Shown here in pieces: positions 36,419 to 43,611 of a stretch of 64,000 nt of DNA. The stretch covers positions 124,001 to 188,000 of the forward strand of contig JAEUTP010000010.1 of assembly GCA_016787705.1 (NCBI GenBank), written 5' to 3'. The notes beneath the pieces were generated by a model. It saw only the letters and a list, made by a program, of their open reading frames with translations, searched no databases and had not been told where the DNA came from. Origin of the DNA: Bacteroidia bacterium. GTDB taxonomy: Bacteria; Bacteroidota; Bacteroidia; B-17B0; Aurantibacillaceae. Every line of letters starts with the position of its first letter. The first letter of the stretch is position 1. A program made the translations under genes and the position numbers.

Positions 36419-36452
36419 CAAAAAAATCCCCGCAAAAGTTGGGGAATTTTTT
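36419..36452 (-). terminator. Terminator of the globin gene
   Basis: TCCCC (36427-36431) pairs with GGGGA (36441-36445), flanked by A6 and T6 tracts that extend the stem. It begins about 20 bases 3' of the globin stop. Confidence 0.75.
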
Positions 36453-36470
36453 GAATTTACTTACTTAAAA

Positions 36471-36968
36471 TTAATGCCCAACAATATCAGTTTTCATTGG
36501 CAATAAGATCGCTGCAAGATCGTTTTGCTCTTGCGTAGGCACCGAGTAAGTGTTCATTGCCTTTACTAATTGTACTACAAGCGTATCAAATTCGGCGCCT
36601 GTAATGTTCATGCCCGTATGAGCTTGTAACATGGTTTTACCTTTGTATTTACATGGTCCGCCACTTCCTTCACAAACCTGGTCAATTAAATTATAACGAA
36701 ATACCTGCAATCGGTTTGGGTCGGCGGCCGTAGAGGAAAACCTTGAGCCTATAAAGCTGTTTGTAGCACAGTTATTAATAAATTTATCAACCACTAATGT
36801 TATAGGGTTGATTCCACCCAAGCGCGTATATAAGGTTGGTGGACCGGGAGGAGGTGTTTGATAAACTATTTTTTCTTCAACTATAGTTTCTGTTTTCTTT
36901 TTGCAGGAAAAAGTAGTAATAATTATTCCTGTAGCTAACACAGCTAAAATAAGGCTTGTTTTTTTCAT
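36471..36968 (-). CDS. Group 1 truncated hemoglobin lipoprotein
   Basis: The 165-residue protein has a lipoprotein signal with lipobox FSC (C22) and a linker containing PPPGPP. The truncated-globin domain runs from about 46 to 165 (LYTRLGGINPITLVVDKF, FRYNLIDQVCEGSGGPCKYKGKTMLQAHTGM). H117 in QAHTGM is the expected proximal haem ligand. The position usually held by the B10 tyrosine appears to be Ile64, so oxygen or NO chemistry may differ from classic TrHbN. Most globins are cytosolic, and this one should be anchored outside the cytoplasm. It follows the HMA-like gene on the same strand, 34 bases away. Confidence 0.85.
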   Translation of the reverse strand: MKKTSLILAVLATGIIITTFSCKKKTETIVEEKIVYQTPPPGPPTLYTRLGGINPITLVVDKFINNCATNSFIGSRFSSTAADPNRLQVFRYNLIDQVCEGSGGPCKYKGKTMLQAHTGMNITGAEFDTLVVQLVKAMNTYSVPTQEQNDLAAILLPMKTDIVGH

Positions 36969-37002
36969 GAGATGTGATTTTTAGGTTTATTTGATTTGGA
37001 TT

Positions 37003-37431
37003 TTATTGTCTGAAGTTTAATGACTGCTTAATGCCAAGCATAAAATATTTTATGCCACCCACAGGGCAGCCACCTTTTACGGCTTCTATCTTTTTTTCGG
37101 CAACATTACAATGCAAAAGCAATGAAAGTTTTTCCTGCAAAAGATTTGAATTAAATTTGGATGTATAGAATATAACGCCAATAATTTTATTGGCGCTGTT
37201 ATATGAACATGTAGATATACCATCAATTGCACCTACTTCTTTTTCAATATTAATTGGGTATAATTCTGCATTGTAATCCGGAACTTCGAAAGTTAAAAAC
37301 TTTGCATCCGATGGCACATTTTTTTCCGTATAGGTTTTTGGCGACCAATTAGCCCAAACCAACAAACTTAAAAATAGTACAAAACAACTTACTGCCGTTG
37401 CTTTTATAAATTTTAAAACCCTTTTATTCAT
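37003..37431 (-). CDS. Membrane-anchored small protein with HMA/ferredoxin-like fold (unrecognised family)
   Basis: The 142-residue protein has an N-terminal hydrophobic helix (about 10-28) and a periplasmic domain. The pattern LTFEVPDYNAELYPINIEKEVGAIDGISTCSYNSANKIIGVIFYTSKFNSNLLQEKL looks like the beta-alpha-beta-beta of a heavy-metal-associated domain, though without a CxxC metal site. Four cysteines (in STCSY, LLHCN, GGCPV and the helix) remain. I do not recognise a named family. It lies between the anti-sigma gene and the globin gene on one strand, so it may share their regulation. Confidence 0.6.
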   Translation of the reverse strand: MNKRVLKFIKATAVSCFVLFLSLLVWANWSPKTYTEKNVPSDAKFLTFEVPDYNAELYPINIEKEVGAIDGISTCSYNSANKIIGVIFYTSKFNSNLLQEKLSLLLHCNVAEKKIEAVKGGCPVGGIKYFMLGIKQSLNFRQ

Positions 37432-37525
37432 GATCTTTTCTTTTGATCACATACGGGTATTTATAACTTATGGATTTAACAAAAATGTTAAATATCTGTT
37501 TTTATAAAAAATGTTTGCTAGATAA

Positions 37526-38137
37526 TTATGCTGCAATGCGTTGCAATATAACTTTACATGGGGTTTTAGATGTTACCTTTACAACATGACCTAAATTTAA
37601 TGGAAGAGAATAATAATCTCCGGGCACTAAAGATAAAGTATGCGTATCTGTAATAATATCGCAGGTACCTTCAAGAATCAGGAATTTTTCGAATTCATTA
37701 TCGTGCAATTCATATGGCGTTGCATCCTTAATCCACACAATAGCTGTCATTGCACCGGGTTGGTGGCCGATCAACTTTACAGTAAAATCTTCTACGTCTT
37801 CGGTCAATGCAAGATCTTTACGATCTAACCAGGGTGCAAAATCTGCGGCTATAGAATTTTCATTTAAAATTGGCGGCACTGTAAGCGCTTCACCATTTTT
37901 AATGCGTTCCATATAATCAATGGTAGCCATTATCATTGGCTTTAAAGTAGGATCAATTGCAGGTGATGTAGTTGATGAATAATTTACCAATGCTTTTGAA
38001 ATGGCATCAATCTCATTTTTAATTTCAGGATGTAAAGCAGAATAAGCTTCTACTTCTTTGTTTTCTTCAACAGAAGTTAGGCCAAGAACATACATTTCAA
38101 GAATGCCTGAATTTATATATTCGTTCACATTTTTCAT
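37526..38137 (-). CDS. Cupin-type anti-sigma factor (ChrR-like layout)
   Basis: The 203-residue protein has a helical N-terminus (about 1-85: YINSGILEMYVLGLTSVEENKEVEAY) typical of anti-sigma domains, and a C-terminal cupin (about 110-200: HQPGAMTAIVWIKDATPYELHDNEFEKFLILEGTCDI, SLPLNLGHVVKV). The N-terminal half lacks the HxxxCxxC zinc motif of ZAS-type anti-sigma factors. The cupin His residues could hold a metal or sense a ligand. Its start overlaps the stop of the ECF sigma gene by 4 bases, the classic sign of a sigma/anti-sigma pair. Confidence 0.8.
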   Translation of the reverse strand: MKNVNEYINSGILEMYVLGLTSVEENKEVEAYSALHPEIKNEIDAISKALVNYSSTTSPAIDPTLKPMIMATIDYMERIKNGEALTVPPILNENSIAADFAPWLDRKDLALTEDVEDFTVKLIGHQPGAMTAIVWIKDATPYELHDNEFEKFLILEGTCDIITDTHTLSLVPGDYYSLPLNLGHVVKVTSKTPCKVILQRIAA

Positions 38138-38610
38138 TTTGCGTTTACAGCTCTTATTTGATCAAACTCTTCTTTCAATTTTAACTTTGCTTCGTCAAAA
38201 GTAATATTCATCGCTTCTGCAGCCATTTGTAATGAATACCCTTTAAAACAAATTAACGATAAAATATCCTTATTATACAAATTTACGTTATTGTTTACTT
38301 CCCGGATTTGCGAACCACTATTAATTGCTTGGTTTTTAATAACAGTATTTGTTTCATTTCGGGCAATTACCAATATCCAGGTTATAAAACGTTGTTTTGA
38401 AGCGTCAAAAGAAGATAGGTTTTGTAATATTTTAACAAAAACAGTTTGCAATATCTGTTCGCACAAAGCAGTATCATTAATTTGTTTATTGATAATATTA
38501 TATATTACAGAAGCGTAAGTATCGAATAAGATACGAATTGCATCTTTGTCCCTTTTTTTAATAGAACTCAGTAAAGCTTCCTGTGAATATGATTTACTTG
38601 CACCGTGCAT
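38134..38610 (-). CDS. ECF RNA polymerase sigma factor
   Basis: The 158-residue protein has sigma-70 region 2 (about 20-90: FDTYASVIYNIINKQINDTALCEQILQTVFVKIL, RFITWILVIARNET). A short region 4 follows (about 112-155: DILSLICFKGYSLQMAAEAMNITFDEAKLKLK). Region 4 is recognisable but diverged. The gene is translationally coupled to the cupin anti-sigma gene. A TGGCAC motif lies 34 bases upstream of its start. Likely target genes include its own operon and perhaps the HMA-like and globin genes; this is inferred from position. Confidence 0.85.
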   Translation of the reverse strand: MHGASKSYSQEALLSSIKKRDKDAIRILFDTYASVIYNIINKQINDTALCEQILQTVFVKILQNLSSFDASKQRFITWILVIARNETNTVIKNQAINSGSQIREVNNNVNLYNKDILSLICFKGYSLQMAAEAMNITFDEAKLKLKEEFDQIRAVNAK

Positions 38611-38628
38611 AGCATAAAACTAATAATT

Positions 38629-38644
38629 TTAAGAATGAGTGCCA
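38629..38644 (-). promoter_or_regulatory. TGGCAC motif upstream of the ECF sigma gene, within an inverted repeat
   Basis: On the minus strand TGGCACTCATTCTTAA starts at 38644. The site overlaps an exact inverted repeat, TGCCAAA-TTC-TTTGGCA (38640-38656). It could be a sigma-54-like -24 element or an operator. Confidence 0.3.
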
Positions 38645-38668
38645 AATTCTTTGGCAGTAAATTAGTTT

Positions 38669-39334
38669 TTAAACAGCAATACCATTTTGAAGGGCGTATT
38701 TTACAAGCCCTGCAACGTTTTTCACTTTTACTTTTTTGATCAGGTTCTTTCTGTGCGTTTCAACAGTATGCACACTTATAAATAATTTTTCGGCAATTTC
38801 AGATGTTGTATTTTCCTGAACTATTAATTTTAACACATCAATTTCACGTTCGGTCAAACCCTGTTGCAGTTCCAATAAAAATTCTTCGGGGTACTCATTA
38901 TTGGTTTGAGCGTTTAATAATTTTAAGCCCACATCGTTGCTAAAATATTTTTTACCGGATGCTATTAAAATAATTGCTTTTTCTAACTCCTGTATCTTTG
39001 TATTTTTAAGAATGTATCCATAAACACCAATATTAATAAGCTCTTGTATATATTCTTTTTCAAGAAACATACTCAACGCAACGATCTTAACAGAAGAGAA
39101 TTTTTTTACGATTATTTTCGCCGCTTCAAATCCATTCATCTCCGGCATGTTAATATCTAAAAGAACAATATCAACAATCTTTTTTTCAAGCAATTCAATC
39201 AATTCCGTTCCTGTATTGGCACTTGCCTCTACAACTATTGTCCCATTTATTGCAAGCAACAAAGAAATTCCTTCAACAAACATTTCATGATCATCGGCAA
39301 TATAAATTCCGATTTTTTCTTCAGGACGATCCAT
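38669..39334 (-). CDS. NarL/LuxR-family response regulator
   Basis: The 221-residue protein has a receiver domain (about 8-125) with acidic pair D14/D15 and phosphoacceptor D60 in VLLDINMPEMNG. The LuxR helix-turn-helix lies at about 155-215 (LTEREIDVLKLIVQENTTSEIAEKLFISVHTVETHRKNL). No histidine kinase is adjacent, so it is an orphan here. It is the gene before the ECF sigma gene on the same strand, 58 bases away. Confidence 0.93.
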   Translation of the reverse strand: MDRPEEKIGIYIADDHEMFVEGISLLLAINGTIVVEASANTGTELIELLEKKIVDIVLLDINMPEMNGFEAAKIIVKKFSSVKIVALSMFLEKEYIQELINIGVYGYILKNTKIQELEKAIILIASGKKYFSNDVGLKLLNAQTNNEYPEEFLLELQQGLTEREIDVLKLIVQENTTSEIAEKLFISVHTVETHRKNLIKKVKVKNVAGLVKYALQNGIAV

Positions 39335-39471
39335 TTAACTAAAGTACTTTAATTATTTTTAAAACACAATTATGTCACAATATTTTTTGCTTTTAAAAAG
39401 CATGTTGAAAGAATGAAAGAGATAAGTTTGTTAAAAATAATTTTTAAACCTTTACTCTTAATATATAGCAT

Positions 39472-39888
39472 TTAGCTCTTCTCTATTACAAAAATGGAAG
39501 CATTTTTGAATCTGGCAGAAATGCTTTGGCCAAAAGCTGCAAATGTAACTAAACAATCATTAAAGCCATTTGAGTTTTCACCCATAAAACCACCATCAGT
39601 TAATAGCTTTAATTTTAAACTAAAACCGGTACTATCCGGTAAATAAAATTTTACGTTGCAACTTTTTTCTTTATTATTGATCGCATTTAATTTTTTATCA
39701 AGTAAATACGCATAAATGAATTTACCAGGAATTTTTACCTCAATAAAATAATTCTGCGTTTTTTCTAATATACCACCATTGGGGCCTATTGTTTGAGCTT
39801 TACTCCTGGAAACAAAAACTATTAGGATACAATATAAAAAAGTCATAAATACCATTCCCACTTCTACAGATTTGAGTGTTATGGGCAT
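39472..39888 (-). CDS. Uncharacterised exported protein, 138 residues
   Basis: The N-terminus has a hydrophobic segment ending RSKAQ. The true start may be M12 (39855) or M15 (39846), which would make a tidier signal peptide. The mature part is beta-rich (GPNGGILEKTQNYFIEVKIPG, YAYLLDKKLNAI, SISARFKNASIFVIEK). The GPNGG...YFIEV...YLLD pattern recalls small periplasmic proteins found near metal-efflux genes, but I cannot assign a family with confidence. A strong terminator lies just upstream, isolating it from upstream transcription. Confidence 0.5.
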   Translation of the reverse strand: MPITLKSVEVGMVFMTFLYCILIVFVSRSKAQTIGPNGGILEKTQNYFIEVKIPGKFIYAYLLDKKLNAINNKEKSCNVKFYLPDSTGFSLKLKLLTDGGFMGENSNGFNDCLVTFAAFGQSISARFKNASIFVIEKS

Positions 39889-39913
39889 TTACAGGTATTT
39901 AAAAGTTTAAAAA

Positions 39914-39943
39914 ATAAAGCCCCCGTAAAAACGAGGGCTTTAT
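39914..39943 (-). terminator. Strong minus-strand terminator without an upstream gene
   Basis: ATAAAGCCC (39914-39922) pairs with GGGCTTTAT (39935-39943), with an inner CG/CG. On the minus strand the T tract follows, so it stops leftward transcription. The only leftward transcript it could stop would start within 39950-40220. Confidence 0.8.
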
Positions 39944-40030
39944 ACTTTTGATCTCTGTAGCAAATCTTTTCAATATAAAAATCTCTCTTTTATGAAATTC
40001 CCTTTACAGATATCTGATAGCTTTTTCCAT
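39914..40030 (-). ncRNA. Candidate small RNA or regulated leader
   Basis: A promoter-like TGGCAC on the minus strand (40044-40029), or a TACATTTG box (40161-40154), lies upstream of the strong terminator at 39914-39943, with no supported coding frame between. The expected transcript would be about 105-235 bases. No known RNA family is recognised. The evidence is only the arrangement of signals. Confidence 0.25.
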
Positions 40031-40164
40031 ATAAAGTTGTGCCAATAACCGTTATTCATATTTTAGCCCGATTGTGGTATTTATTTCTTTTAATGTGTAT
40101 TTGCGTTACACATAAGTGGGGATTAGTTTATAAGGGTACCAATTACTTTAATACAAATGTATAG

Positions 40165-40180
40165 TGGCATCAAATTTTCT
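40165..40180 (+). promoter_or_regulatory. TGGCAT motif upstream of the YaaI-like gene
   Basis: TGGCATCAAATTTTCT lies 55 bases before the ATG at 40220. The -12 GC of sigma-54 is replaced by TC. Confidence 0.3.
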
Positions 40181-40219
40181 GTATGCAAACCATATATTCA
40201 CAAAATAAAAAAACAAAAA

Positions 40220-40651
40220 ATGAAAAAGTTAGCATTTATTTTATTTATGGCAGTAGCCGGATTAAGTAATTCAGTAGTAGCACAAACTAAAGTAGTATTG
40301 AGCGATAAAACAGGTTGGCACAAAATAGGTGAAACAACCGTTGATTTTGGAAAAGACCGTGATGAAGTTTCGGTTGTTGGCGCAGATAAATTTGCTGCAT
40401 TGATCTTTAAAGTAGATGATGCACCTATTGATCTTATTGATATTGAAGTGTATTATGAGAGCGGAGACAATCAAAAAGTTGCAGTAAATTTTCCTATTAA
40501 AGCACCAGGCCAAAGCAAATCAATTGATTTAAACGGTGGCGAGCGTGCAATTAAAAAAATTGTATTTGTATACAAAACTCTACCAAATCGTAAAGATGTT
40601 AAAGCCCATGTAGAAATTTGGGGACTTAAAACTAATACAGATAAAAAATAA
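40220..40651 (+). CDS. YaaI-like exported protein (DUF2541-like)
   Basis: The ATG at 40220 yields a signal peptide (MKKLAFILFMAVAGLSNSVVAQ). The frame from 40157 only adds a non-secretory leader. The 143-residue product has the pattern WHKIGETTVDFGKDRDEVSVVG...FAALIFKVDDAPIDLIDIEVYY...SIDLNGGERAIKKIVFVYKT, which resembles DUF2541 proteins such as enterobacterial YaaI. It should be periplasmic with a single beta-sandwich domain. No activity is known. It is followed by its own terminator. Confidence 0.72.
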   Translation: MKKLAFILFMAVAGLSNSVVAQTKVVLSDKTGWHKIGETTVDFGKDRDEVSVVGADKFAALIFKVDDAPIDLIDIEVYYESGDNQKVAVNFPIKAPGQSKSIDLNGGERAIKKIVFVYKTLPNRKDVKAHVEIWGLKTNTDKK

Positions 40652-40660
40652 TTTTAATGA

Positions 40661-40690
40661 AAAGGTTGTTAGAAATAACAACCTTTTTTT
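40661..40690 (+). terminator. Terminator of the YaaI-like gene
   Basis: AAAGGTTGTT (40661-40670) pairs with AACAACCTTT (40677-40686), followed by T4. Confidence 0.9.
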
Positions 40691-40802
40691 AATCATTTTG
40701 CGTACTAAAATACTCAAAAAATGCAATTAGTTTCTCTATTAATATTGCATAACATTATAACACTTATCAAATAAATCTATTACGAACTTAAAAATCAAAA
40801 AC

Positions 40803-43106
40803 ATGAAAAAACAATTATTAAATTTAAAAACAGCGGCATTAGCACTAGGACTTTTTTTCTCAACAGCTGCTAATGCGGCGTTTACCGCAGTTACATCAGG
40901 TAACTGGAGTAGTGCTGCAACCTGGGGAGGCATTGCACCAACCGCAACAGTATCAAACCAGGATATTACTATTCCTTCAGGAATAACTGTAACATTAGAC
41001 GCTGACGTAACCTTTGCAGGCCTACTAAATAGTTTTGCCGTAAACGGTACATTATCAAATACAACCGGTAATGGTATTACAATAACACAAGGCGCACTTA
41101 CCGGCAATGGCAATATCTCTGTAAACAGATTAAGCTTTTCAACACTCGGTACATCGTCGTTTTCAGGTAATTTAAACCTAAAAAAATTTGTTAATTCTAC
41201 AACAGTGTTGGGAATTGCAGCAATGGTAAACGTATCTGATACTTTAGAACTTGCAGGTGGTAATATTATTCTAAATACTAATGCAAATCTTACAATGTTA
41301 TCTAACTCTACCATAAAAGTTAATAATGGATCAATGACCATTGGTGGCGGAATATTTAACTCCGGCAATGCATATAACGTTATGTATGTTGGTACTTCAA
41401 AAACCACAGGCATTGAGTTAAACACTGCAACATTACAACATATGTACTTAAATATGAATAACAATAATCAAACTGTTACGCTAAACAGCAATATTACTGT
41501 TAATGGCAATGTTAATTCGCAATCAGGTAAATTAACTTTAAACGGTATGCACTTAACCACTAAAGGTGATATTACTTTGGGTGGCGGCAGCACTATAAAT
41601 AGTGATGCTTCATCCATGATGACTATTGAAGGTTCAGGCAGCTTATCAAACATGCTAATGTTTGATGCAGGTTCAATAATTAATACATTAACTATTAACA
41701 GAACGACAAGCGGAATGGTAAAATTAGGAAGTACTCTTGTTGTTGATGGCAAAGTAAATTTAATGGAAGGCGCGTTTAGTATTGAAAGTGGGGGAATGTT
41801 AACTATGGCTTCTTCAAGCACCGTTCATATTGAAAAGGGAACTTTAGCAGTAAATACCGGCTCATTTAACGGCATATCTGCTTATAATGTTGAATATATG
41901 GGCAGCACGGATGCTACTTCAGGTATTGAATTAAATGCTTCAGGTTTAAATAACGTTTGGGTAAATTATTCTAATAACAATAATAAAGTTACATTGAGCA
42001 ATGATATAAATGTTGCAGGAAATTTAAAAATGCAAACAGGTAAAATAGATATGAATGGAAAAAATATGTTTTTGAACGGAACTATCTCTTCTAGCACCAA
42101 TGGTATATTTATTGGAAATTCCTCTTCTGAAATGCACTTAAATTTAAGCTCTGTAACAAATGATACTATTTACTTTGATAATGCAAGCGCAGGTAATCAA
42201 ACTTTAAGCAAATTTCGCTTAAATATGGGAGGAACAAATCCTGTGATTCATTTAGGTTCAAAATTAATTGTAAGCAACGAATTAAGTTTTGTAAAAGGCC
42301 AGGTGGCTTTATCTTCAAACAATGATCTTGAAATTATGCCTGCTGCAACAATTACAGGTTATGATGATACAAAATATGTAGTTACATCAGGAAATACTAA
42401 TGGTGCATTAGTTATGAACGTAAATGCCGGCTCATCTTATGTGACTTTCCCTGTTGGAACGAACAGCAATTACTCTCCTGCTTTTGTTCAACAGGCTTCA
42501 GGTGCGAGCAGCGGAAACTTTAATGTAAGAGCTATGAACACAGTTTTATCAGGCGGTACTTATGGTCCTGTTAATTCTAATACTTTAAAAGTAGTTAACA
42601 AAACATGGTTTGTTAACTCTGGGGTATCAAGCATTAATGCTAACCTTAAATTTGGCTGGGTAGCCGCTGCTGAAGTAAATGGTTTTGATAGAACAAATGC
42701 TTATGTAAGTCATTACACTTCTAATGCGTGGGATGTAATAAGTGGCTCAAGTGCTACTGTATCACCAAATAATACTTTTGAATTATCAAGATCGGGTGTA
42801 ACCTCATTAAGTCCTTTTGCAGTAACAGAAGTAGGTGAACCATTAAAAATTAATGAGATATCCAATTTAACAGGTATTGAATTATACCCAAACCCATCTA
42901 AAGACGCTGTAACAGTTAAAGTAAATGCAAATGATAACTTTAAATATGAACTAACTGATATTACAGGAAGAACTATTTTAACCACATCAAATGCAAATAG
43001 TTTAAATAAATTTGATGTTTCTAATTTAAAAACAGGTTATTATTTTATTAAAATAACTAATGTGGATGACAACAAAACTATTACAAAACGCTTTGTAAAA
43101 GAATAA
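40803..43106 (+). CDS. Large secreted beta-repeat protein with T9SS type A sorting domain
   Basis: The 767-residue protein has a signal peptide (about 1-25). It is then rich in N, T, S and G in a beta-helix or beta-sandwich pattern. The start GNWSSAATWGGIAPT...ITIPSGITVTLDADVTF is seen in many Bacteroidota surface proteins. The internal motif NSGNAYNVMYVGTSKTTGIELN recurs as FNGISAYNVEYMGSTDATSGIELN, which indicates internal duplication. The C-terminal 75 residues are a T9SS sorting domain (LYPNPSKDAVTV, LTDITGRTIL, NLKTGYYFIKI). It is likely an adhesin or surface-layer component. Confidence 0.85.
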   Translation: MKKQLLNLKTAALALGLFFSTAANAAFTAVTSGNWSSAATWGGIAPTATVSNQDITIPSGITVTLDADVTFAGLLNSFAVNGTLSNTTGNGITITQGALTGNGNISVNRLSFSTLGTSSFSGNLNLKKFVNSTTVLGIAAMVNVSDTLELAGGNIILNTNANLTMLSNSTIKVNNGSMTIGGGIFNSGNAYNVMYVGTSKTTGIELNTATLQHMYLNMNNNNQTVTLNSNITVNGNVNSQSGKLTLNGMHLTTKGDITLGGGSTINSDASSMMTIEGSGSLSNMLMFDAGSIINTLTINRTTSGMVKLGSTLVVDGKVNLMEGAFSIESGGMLTMASSSTVHIEKGTLAVNTGSFNGISAYNVEYMGSTDATSGIELNASGLNNVWVNYSNNNNKVTLSNDINVAGNLKMQTGKIDMNGKNMFLNGTISSSTNGIFIGNSSSEMHLNLSSVTNDTIYFDNASAGNQTLSKFRLNMGGTNPVIHLGSKLIVSNELSFVKGQVALSSNNDLEIMPAATITGYDDTKYVVTSGNTNGALVMNVNAGSSYVTFPVGTNSNYSPAFVQQASGASSGNFNVRAMNTVLSGGTYGPVNSNTLKVVNKTWFVNSGVSSINANLKFGWVAAAEVNGFDRTNAYVSHYTSNAWDVISGSSATVSPNNTFELSRSGVTSLSPFAVTEVGEPLKINEISNLTGIELYPNPSKDAVTVKVNANDNFKYELTDITGRTILTTSNANSLNKFDVSNLKTGYYFIKITNVDDNKTITKRFVKE

Positions 43107-43126
43107 TCCTTTTATTTTAAATGTAT

Positions 43127-43163
43127 TGAACCCTCTTCGAAAAACGAAGGGGGTTTATTTTTT
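43127..43163 (+). terminator. Terminator of the T9SS protein gene
   Basis: AACCCTCTTCG (43129-43139) pairs with CGAAGGGGGTT (43145-43155), one wobble, followed by a T-rich tract. Confidence 0.85.
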
Positions 43164-43186
43164 GGTATTAGCAAAAAAAAATTCAA

Positions 43187-43224
43187 CAAAAAAGCCTTTG
43201 CAAATTAATGCAAAGGCTTTTTTG
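43187..43224. terminator. Bidirectional hairpin, mainly for the DUF1328 gene
   Basis: AAAAAAGCCTTTGCA (43188-43202) pairs with TGCAAAGGCTTTTTT (43209-43223) around a 6-base loop. It lies 3' of the minus-strand DUF1328 gene. Confidence 0.9.
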
Positions 43225-43244
43225 TAAACTTTAAAAAAACAGGA

Positions 43245-43415
43245 TCATTTCTTTTTTACCAGTAATGTGCCGCCTATTAATGCAAGGGCAAACAAAACCA
43301 GGAAAACAAAAAATAATATTTTAGCAATACTAGCTGCACTTGCAGCTATTCCTGTAAATCCAAATAGCGCTGCTATTAAAGCAACTACTAAAAATATAAC
43401 CGACCAGCGTAACAT
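43245..43415 (-). CDS. DUF1328 (YtjA-like) small membrane protein
   Basis: This short frame encodes 56 residues beginning [20 protein letters not shown] and ending in a Lys-rich LLVKKK tail. Two hydrophobic helices are joined by [12 protein letters not shown]. That is the exact layout of the DUF1328/YtjA family, whose members are induced by stress in many bacteria and have no known mechanism. A TGGCAT motif lies 52 bases upstream of the start and a strong hairpin follows the stop. Confidence 0.9.
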   Translation of the reverse strand: MLRWSVIFLVVALIAALFGFTGIAASAASIAKILFFVFLVLFALALIGGTLLVKKK

Positions 43416-43451
43416 AATTTTTTATTTTTATTTGTTAATATAGAATAGTAT

Positions 43452-43467
43452 AGAAAATCTCATGCCA
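43452..43467 (-). promoter_or_regulatory. TGGCAT motif upstream of the DUF1328 gene
   Basis: TGGCATGAGATTTTCT reads on the minus strand from 43467. The spacing to the ATG (43415) fits a promoter, while the -12 region has TC in place of GC. Confidence 0.4.
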
Positions 43468-43611
43468 ACTTAAACAATCAGATTATAGAGGCATCTATTT
43501 AATTTACGGTATATTATGTAGAAATAATTTCCCTTGAAAATTAGCTGGCGAAATCATTTAAAAATAAATATTATTATTAAATTAGAATCGTTATATAACA
43601 TCTGCTGATAA

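Larger units (their letters stand above)
36074..36470. other. 397-base intergenic region
   Basis: Next to the cupredoxin gene is an exact -7 box on the minus strand (CAAAGATA on +, 36098-36105). A short ACCCTTT/AAAGGGT hairpin lies at 36264-36282. A terminator for the globin gene is at 36419-36452. No coding frame or RNA gene was seen in the remainder. Confidence 0.5.
39889..40219. other. 331-base intergenic region with orphan terminator
   Basis: This region contains a minus-strand terminator (39914-39943), minus-strand promoter-like sequences (TGGCAC at 40044-40029, TACATTTG at 40161-40154) and a TGGCAT motif for the + strand gene at 40165. Only a 29-codon frame is present on the minus strand, without support. 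A small RNA is possible. Confidence 0.4.

Noticed and set aside
40739..41821. Minus-strand open frames inside the T9SS protein gene
   Set aside because: They lack start context and family features and are shadows of the repeat-rich sense gene.
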